A stretch of DNA of 64,000 bases, from the NCBI GenBank assembly GCA_029582155.1, contig CM055903.1, positions 42,051,769-42,115,768 of the forward strand, read 5' to 3'. The translations under genes were made by a program, and so were the position numbers. The notes under the pieces are model-generated. The model saw only the letters and a list, made by a program, of their open reading frames with translations. It had not been told where the DNA came from and ran no database searches. The DNA is from Panopea generosa (taxonomy: Eukaryota > Mollusca > Bivalvia > Adapedonta > Hiatellidae). This document shows, piece after piece, positions 57,940 through 64,000 of the stretch. Numbering within the stretch: the first letter of the stretch is position 1; every line of letters begins with the position of its first letter.

Positions 57940-59330
57940 GTTAAAAAAAACAAATCAACTTAGTACTTTTAAACAACGATGACCGTAGCTTAGCATTTCT
58001 TGAAATAAATCAAAGTACTTAATGTACTAAAAACCTGGGAAAGCAATGGTGAAGTAGATATAAAATAATAAAATTTCTGTCAGATGTAGCCCAGAACATA
58101 TGTATGCATTTTGATGGAAAGTGATTTAGTACAGGTTACAATTTACAAGCCGTTGTTTGATGCATGGTTACAACAAAGTTCATAAGACAGAATTACATTG
58201 TATTTATTTATAAAATAATAGGTCACTGTTCAGTTTCTAAGATGTTAGATATTTTATATATATTTCAAAGCAACTTCAATCTCAAAGTAAAATGTTATAT
58301 TTCGAATACAGTTCAATATATAAGGTGATCTACATAAATATACATATAAAAATCAATACTTAAGTTTACATAACTGTGTATATTAGGCTAGAAAAAACGC
58401 ATATATCAAAGCAACAAAATAATATTGGCGAACATTCAAAAGTTACCGGCTCATGATCGAAGTCGTGAAACTTTGTAAGTATATAATAATGACATAGGTG
58501 ATGCTCCAAATCAAGCTTCTGAATATGAGTTTGACAATGAATCAAGTATTATTTCCAAAGCAGTCCAAATTCAAGTATACACAAACTGGAGTATGTGTCA
58601 TTACGAACAGGTAAAATAAAGGATGTCAAATTTTTACAGCAGGTATCTGGTTTGGTTGCTACTTCTACACTAAGAGATGAAAACGCAACATATTTACCAC
58701 GATTGTATATATCCATATTATGAAGTATTTAGTGTATATTGATGTTATTAATTGTTTACTTGAGAAGCTACTGAATAAGTTAATGCCTTCTGTATAAGTG
58801 TCAGTTTTTTACATTTCCAAGTAAGTCCCTCCTAAACCATGTGTTGCATTTTCATATCTTCCTGTGTTGCGTTTTCATATTACTTAAGTGTATGTAGAAT
58901 ATGGGTAACACATTTGAAGAGCAATCAGAGGTTGAACTGATACTTGACACAAACTACACTGTATGTAAAAGTATTGTTAACGCGATGAGAAAGATTGAAT
59001 CACAAGAGAAACTTCTTACAGAACATATCTAGCAGATTGAATTGCCTCTATTAAGCAGACAGCTCAATAGAGATGCCTCTACGGAGACAAAAATTATGTT
59101 TTGTCTGGAAAATAAACGTATTCGAATTTTGAAAAGATGTACGTCTAATACCAAGTACGGGAGTTAACATTGAAAAGTTCTTTGCTGAAGAAAACACCAG
59201 CTTTTCACCACCCCACTTCCGACTTTGTTGAAATCTTACTTCGTTACCCTGAACGTATCACCTCAGCAGATATTGAACAACACGACAAGGAAGCATAGGT
59301 TGCTGATGGTGCCTGATTTGTCATTATTTC
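57940..59330 (+). repeat. Long dispersed repeat R1, copy 2 (inverted partner at 25,530-26,920)
   Basis: Matches copy 1 over about 1.4 kb. A frame from the ATG at 58,901 reads MGNTFEEQSEVELILDTNYT, then VCKSIVNAMRKIESQEKLLT and EHI before a TAG shared with copy 1, and resumes with LLSRQLNRDASTETKIMFCL. Coding remnants continue to about 59,740 (EETDTRLSLHTFDATIL, resembling an EEADTRI.LH motif common in uncharacterised mollusc and cnidarian proteins). It is dead, and the family is unknown. Confidence 0.65.
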
Positions 59331-59783
59331 GAAAATCGACATCTTGTTTAACATTCAAAAACAAGCTGGTTATATATTAAAACCTTACCCGAAGATAACA
59401 AACGCCAAAATAAACAGTGTTGATATACTATGAGGTATAAATATTTCTGATACCCTAAAAGAAAACTATAAAATCAAAGCGAGGAAAAGCTGTACAATTA
59501 AAATTATTACCCGACCCACGAATTCAGGCAACTGAGATGCTTTCCTCAAAGTGAAAAAAAAACAAAACAGAAATGTTTCAGTACCTTGCAGACAAGTGTT
59601 TAGACATTTCAGCAGATTATATTAACCAGTCGATAATATATTGTATTAAATGTTAATCTACCCACTGACACTCTTACACCATGCACATATGAGGAAACCG
59701 ATACGAGACTGTCATTACATACATTCGATGCTACAATTCTTGTTATAGGCGATCAATTATAGTTTGAAACGGTGTTTATTTAC

Positions 59784-60252
59784 GTCTCACTAAACATGTA
59801 CGCCATTTTTTTGCCACGGTTACATGGTTCTTACGCTTAAAAAAGTCCTATGTAATTTAGTTTTGAAATATTTTCAAAATGGTTCATAGTGGTTATGATT
59901 TCTTGCAGCAGACGAGCAGGGCAACAGTGAGCATAGCATATACTGCAATAAGACATCACTGGTGTTAAAAAGTGACGTTTATAGGATTTCAACATAGGCA
60001 TGTATTTATGAGCATTTGAGGACTTCTTTCTTTTTTAAATTTCAGGGTGTAACTGCATCCTGTTTAAAAAAAACAAGCTGGTCAATCTACCATTAATTGT
60101 GCATTTTTATGTAGTATGCATTCCTGCTATGAGAAAAGATACTTTTAAAAAAGTCTAAATTAAATATGGATTATTTTTTATCATGGAAATCCTAGACCTT
60201 AATATATATATATATATATAACAAAGAACAATTTTCAACTGTGTAGTGAGGC
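59784..60252. mobile_element. ~450-bp MITE family M1, copy 3
   Basis: Left end GTCTCACTAAACATG and right end CAACTGTGTAGTGAGGC. The interior keeps CCACGG, the TTCAAAATGGTTCATAGTGG block and ATAAGACATCACTGG. A (TA)n tract has grown near its right end at about 60,200. Confidence 0.75.
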
Positions 60253-60392
60253 CTTAAACGGTATAATGGGTGCAATAGCAAGAATTGTATTACACCTGGT
60301 GATTAGCCTGGTATATATATTTCAAAATAAGAATGAATAATAAATGTTAAATGTTCAAAGTCGTAAAACGCTAGATCAGTAACATTCGCAGA

Positions 60393-60615
60393 GTTTGATG
60401 TTTCCGACTGTACTAGCCTGGCATTTCTTTTAATGTTTTTTCTGTGTTAAATGTATTTTTAATTTCATTTACTTTCGTTCTGTTCAATGGTGATTAGAAC
60501 AGAACATGAACAAATACATTGTAAATGACTTTTGTGTATTTCATATTCTTAAACACAATCAAATGCAGTAATTAATATTTACCAAGGATCGGAGGGTCGT
60601 GTATACGATAACACA
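60393..60615. repeat. 223-bp direct repeat, copy 1
   Basis: Appears identical to 62,269-62,491 with no indel, from GTTTGATGTTTCCGACTG to GTATACGATAACACA. Separation is 1.65 kb, with a mariner remnant and the B-box pseudogene between. No LTR-type flanking duplication was found. Confidence 0.9.
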
Positions 60616-60639
60616 CACCCGATGCTAGATGTGGTATCA

Positions 60640-61038
60640 CTGGGCCCAGACATGATCACCTCTGGTATAACAATGCCCCAGCACAGACCTCTGTCCTTAT
60701 ATCGGATTTTTTAAGTCTGAGAAATTTACAGTGCTAACACACCCACCCTTACTCCCCAGACCTTGCACCATGTGACTTCTTTTTTTTCCAAATTGAAAAT
60801 CTCCTCTCCGGTCGTAGATATAGGCCATGGCTGGCTCATGGTTCTGCCGTAAACCAGTGCTTTCGTAGTATACCCCAATCAGCCTATCGTAAAGCTTTCC
60901 AGAAATAGCTCAAAGACTAGAATTATGTATTTCTATCCGGGGACAGTACTTTGAGGGTATGAAATGAAGCCATAAGCGATTTAGTTAGTTATTAATGGTA
61001 AGAGGTCAAATACACAATACATTTCGAACACCCCTCGT
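60640..61038 (+). pseudogene. Mariner transposase C-terminal remnant and 3' end
   Basis: WYNNAPAQTSVLISDFLSLR is followed, after a TAA, by HTHPYSPDLAPCDFFFFPN, the SPDLAPCDFF block around the third catalytic Asp of mariner (D,D34D) transposases. More stops follow. It ends with TTTCGAACACCCCTCGTA at about 61,021-61,038, a typical mariner terminal sequence. The N-terminal two thirds are missing. Confidence 0.75.
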
Positions 61039-61281
61039 ATATATCACGAAACATTAATTGTTAGTATTATTATAGGAAGTGCATATAGGCATTAGTATAT
61101 GTACATGATTATTTACTGCATATGCTGGATTCGTTTGGCACGTTCACCATAGAGGCATGGTGTCTTAAATATTATTTCGAGTGTATGTTTAAAAATAGCT
61201 AGACTACATGTTTGTGTCAACGTTTCATATACTTCAGTATTTACACATAAAATCAGACATTACAATACAATGTTATAGCCT

Positions 61282-61657
61282 TCATTGCTTACAATATTTC
61301 AACCAGTATATTTCAGCAACACACCTGGCACTCACAGACACACAGGTGGAACAGCAGACGACACCATGATTAACGCAGTATGTATCAATCAGGTTACCAT
61401 GGTGTTCCTTACACCGTTCTGTTAGCTGAGACAATTGCGGTTTCCGCGTCTTCATTCCAGCCTTCTCCAAAAGTGTATGGGTCCTCATTATAGCGACTTT
61501 ATTGTGATCATTCAGAACAGAAATCTTCAAAACAGTCCACGCAGAAGTTGGCTGACTCCACATTGTGTCCTCCTTTAGAGCAAGACGAACACGTAAAGTC
61601 ATATAATTCCTCCGAACTTTTGTCAACCGATCTAACAAACGTCCCCTTCGATGCTAT
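61282..61657 (-). pseudogene. TRIM-like double B-box zinc finger gene fragment, broken
   Basis: On the minus strand the frame ASKGTFVRSVDKSSEELYDF begins next to ATA where a Met is expected (61,655-61,657). It then gives TCSSCSKGGHNVESANFCVD and CFEDFCSE, a first B-box. A one-base shift near 61,520 moves to HNKVAIMRTHTLLEK, then LTERCKEHHGNLIDTYCVNH and GVVCCSTCVSVSARC, a second B-box with Cys/His ligands. It stops at 61,282. There is no RING, coiled coil or NHL/SPRY part. Lost start, frameshift and truncation indicate a pseudogene or displaced exon of a TRIM-family gene. Confidence 0.7.
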
Positions 61658-62268
61658 TTTATCGATCTACTGCTCGACCTACTTTAATGTACTGATATTT
61701 AAACTTCCTTTTCATATGTTTTTATCTCTCCATTGTGGGTTTATATCTTTCCGTTACCGTGTACGGCGCGGTGTGTTATGTTTATCAAAACAACACATTT
61801 TGCTATTTTCTTTTCATAACAATATTTGCGTGAAGTGTTGAATAATAATGTTTAATAGCTCTGTACAAGAACTTGTATATTATCTCTATATAATTCCTTG
61901 CTCTGTAATACAAATCAAATTACATATCTTGTTAATAAAACATTTAAAAGATTAGTCAATATTTAAAACTTTTAACCCTGGCCTGTATTGCACCAGTTTT
62001 CAGCAGACGTTGTTGGAATTGATATTCGTAAACAAAAGGTTTTGTTTGAACTGATAAATAGACATTGTCAGAATTATATTTTAGATCTGTATTATAAAAT
62101 GACTTTCTAACTTGTGTCGGAAGACTAGCGACCAAACCCTATATAAGGGCGAGTTAAGAAATTGACTCTGGGCGCTGCCATATTGAAACGTCATGATCAC
62201 GTGTTAAAAACACGGCATTCGCCACATGGAAGTTGCCATTGTTTTTCTAAACAGTTCATCATGAAAAT

Positions 62269-62491
62269 GTTTGATGTTTCCGACTGTACTAGCCTGGCAT
62301 TTCTTTTAATGTTTTTTCTGTGTTAAATGTATTTTTAATTTCATTTACTTTCGTTCTGTTCAATGGTGATTAGAACAGAACATGAACAAATACATTGTAA
62401 ATGACTTTTGTGTATTTCATATTCTTAAACACAATCAAATGCAGTAATTAATATTTACCAAGGATCGGAGGGTCGTGTATACGATAACACA
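62269..62491. repeat. 223-bp direct repeat, copy 2
   Basis: Identical by eye to 60,393-60,615. Flanks differ immediately on both sides (AATG before, TTCC after). Confidence 0.9.
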
Positions 62492-63095
62492 TTCCGGCTA
62501 AGAGGAATATTCAAATGCGGTGTGTGTAATAATTGATTGTGACGTTTTAATGCACTCATTGATATAACTATGAATAGTTCTTTGCATATTTAATCAGGAA
62601 AAAAAATGATAATACCTTAAATCAAGGAATTTTCTAAAATTCCTTTCGTAAATGAGGTCTTGAAACTATCTTTTTGACAATTTATCGCCGTTTCTGACAG
62701 ATTCCTACCGAGTTAATGTAAATAATTTTCAAATAACGATGTATTTACTTAATAATTATAATATGCTGAACCCAAAACAATAAAAATAATAACAAAATTA
62801 AACAGCTATGTACAGTTGTTTATTTTATTAATATAAAGATAGTTTCCGGTGTGGCATATTTTCCGCACGTCGTCAGAATCAGATATATCGCCGAATACAT
62901 AAGTTTTGGAAAAACAGTAATTTTTAACTGTTGTTTTTAAAAATGATATATCCACAAATTAATTTAAAATATGGATACGAATTATTTTAAAATATATTAT
63001 TATCACAGTAGTAAATTGTATAGAACAAAGCAGTAAGTACGTTAGACAATTATAAGGTAAGTTTTTTTTATAAATATGCAAATGGCGGGTCTCAC
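62492..63095. other. AT-rich stretch without recognisable gene
   Basis: No open frame of note. Nothing structural is visible beyond A/T runs. Confidence 0.5.
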
Positions 63096-63895
63096 TATTT
63101 AGCGTCAAGAAGCGTCAAGAGCTTTATTATTAATAAAAGTTACCGTCAGGAAATAACCATGTGTATATTATACATATATAAACATATATCAGTTGATATT
63201 TTTAAATTCCATTCATTAATAAAGTCATAATTGAACTGTGTTTCTCCGTTGCAATACCGACAAGAAGATCCGCCATTTTGTTTATGCAAAGGATAGTAAC
63301 CAATTAGCGTCAAGAAGCTGTATTGGCGTATGTGATACCAGTGATAAACATTGTCTACACTTACACTTATTTTTCAATAAATTAATTACATTCCAATATT
63401 TTTTTTTATAAGTGTTGTGATTGCTAAAAAGCGTATCGGTACATGTTAACCTATTACAAAATATCAGCATCAAGAAATCTGATAACTAGCGTCAGGAGGC
63501 ATAGTTTTGTAAAAATCGTTTCAAAATATCAGCGTCAAGAAATCTGATAACTAGCGTCAAGAACAATCACGTTGAAGAAATAATAAATTGATATGTAAAA
63601 AAATCAACATGAAGCATAACCTTGTAAAAATTGTTTCAAAATATCAGCGTCAAGAAATCTGATTACTAGCGTCAAGAAGCATAACCTTGTAAAAATTGTT
63701 TCAAAAATCAGCGTCAAGAAATCTGATTACTAGCGTCAAGTAGCATAACCTTGTAAAAAGTGTTTCAAAATTTCAAAATATCAGCGTCAAGAAATCTGAT
63801 AACTAGCGTCAAGAACCATCATGTTGAAGAAATAATAAATTGATACGTAAAAAAAATCAACATGAAGCATAACACTAACTTTATCTTTGAAGGAC
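63096..63895. repeat. Satellite with AGCGTCAAGAA core
   Basis: Sparse AGCGTCAAGAAGC copies at 63,101 and 63,306, then dense ~67-bp units from 63,460: CAGCGTCAAGAAATCTGAT, TACTAGCGTCAAGAAGCATA and CCTTGTAAAAATTGTTTCAA. A longer variant unit contains GAAGAAATAATAAATTGATA. Confidence 0.88.
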
Positions 63896-64000
63896 TCGTA
63901 GCATCAGTCAGATACTACTTAGATAAGTTATCTTTTCAACATTTATCATGCATTTGCCTTAACCCTTTAATACCATATATAATGTCAACAATCCTGAAAG

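Noticed and set aside
60393-62491. Retroelement with 223-bp LTRs
   Set aside because: There is no primer-binding site, polypurine tract, gag/pol frame or flanking duplication. The interior is mariner debris and a host-like pseudogene.
63096-63895. Possible CRISPR-like array (regular AGCGTCAAGAA spacing)
   Set aside because: The intervals are themselves repeated, not unique spacers, and the window is eukaryotic. It is a satellite.

Overview
This is an AT-rich eukaryotic window. Its only clear host gene is vertebrate-like in exon structure, and the rest is dominated by CR1/L2-like and L1/Tx1-like LINEs, tRNA-headed SINEs, palindromic MITEs, mariner and pogo-like debris and long satellites. A CPED1-type gene, TRIM-like B-box debris and repeat styles common in molluscs suggest a bivalve or another lophotrochozoan. 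That placement is an inference from style, not a species identification. All alignments below were made by eye.

Layout. 1-11,020 (+): the 3' half of a CPED1-like gene (cadherin-like and PC-esterase domain protein) in six recognisable exons. Its introns carry a palindromic MITE, a GA microsatellite, a 25-copy 28-bp minisatellite and a (CAT)n tract close to the last 3' splice site. 11.2-18.9 kb: inverted-repeat debris including a LINE RT C-terminus, a perfect fold-back element (12,882-13,272), a Trp-Gly-rich minus-strand reading frame (15.3-15.6 kb) and SINEs. 18.9-23.2 kb: no recognisable gene. 23.2-27 kb: dispersed repeats, a MITE lying inside a pogo-like transposase remnant, and a repeat that recurs inverted at 58-59 kb. 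27.3-28.4 kb: a LINE ORF1. 28.5-32.5 kb: satellites, including a run of 41 G. 33.3-37.4 kb: a decayed L1/Tx1-like ORF2 with a nested SINE. 37.7-38.6 kb: a second ORF1 remnant with a CACGTG plus YY1-like upstream region. 39.5-43.1 kb: a nearly intact CR1/L2-like ORF2 whose N-terminus carries a 2A-like motif.

43.4-57.1 kb: a very large imperfect palindrome, with arms of about 7.5 and 5.3 kb around an 0.84-kb spacer. Each arm carries one intact intronless gene for a small PH-domain-like protein with matching TATA and initiator elements, both transcribed toward the centre. The left arm has at least three insertions that the right arm lacks. One of them is a 1.6-kb fold-back element with a target-site duplication whose empty site is preserved in the right arm.

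57.1-64 kb: the inverted partner of the 25.5-26.9 kb repeat, a third MITE copy, a mariner remnant, two apparently identical 223-bp direct repeats, a broken TRIM-like B-box gene and a satellite ending the window.

The host-like coding content is therefore the CPED1 3' half, the two PH-domain genes, the Trp-Gly-rich minus-strand reading frame (possibly a pseudogene) and the B-box pseudogene. Nothing resembles a bacterial operon, CRISPR array or prophage.
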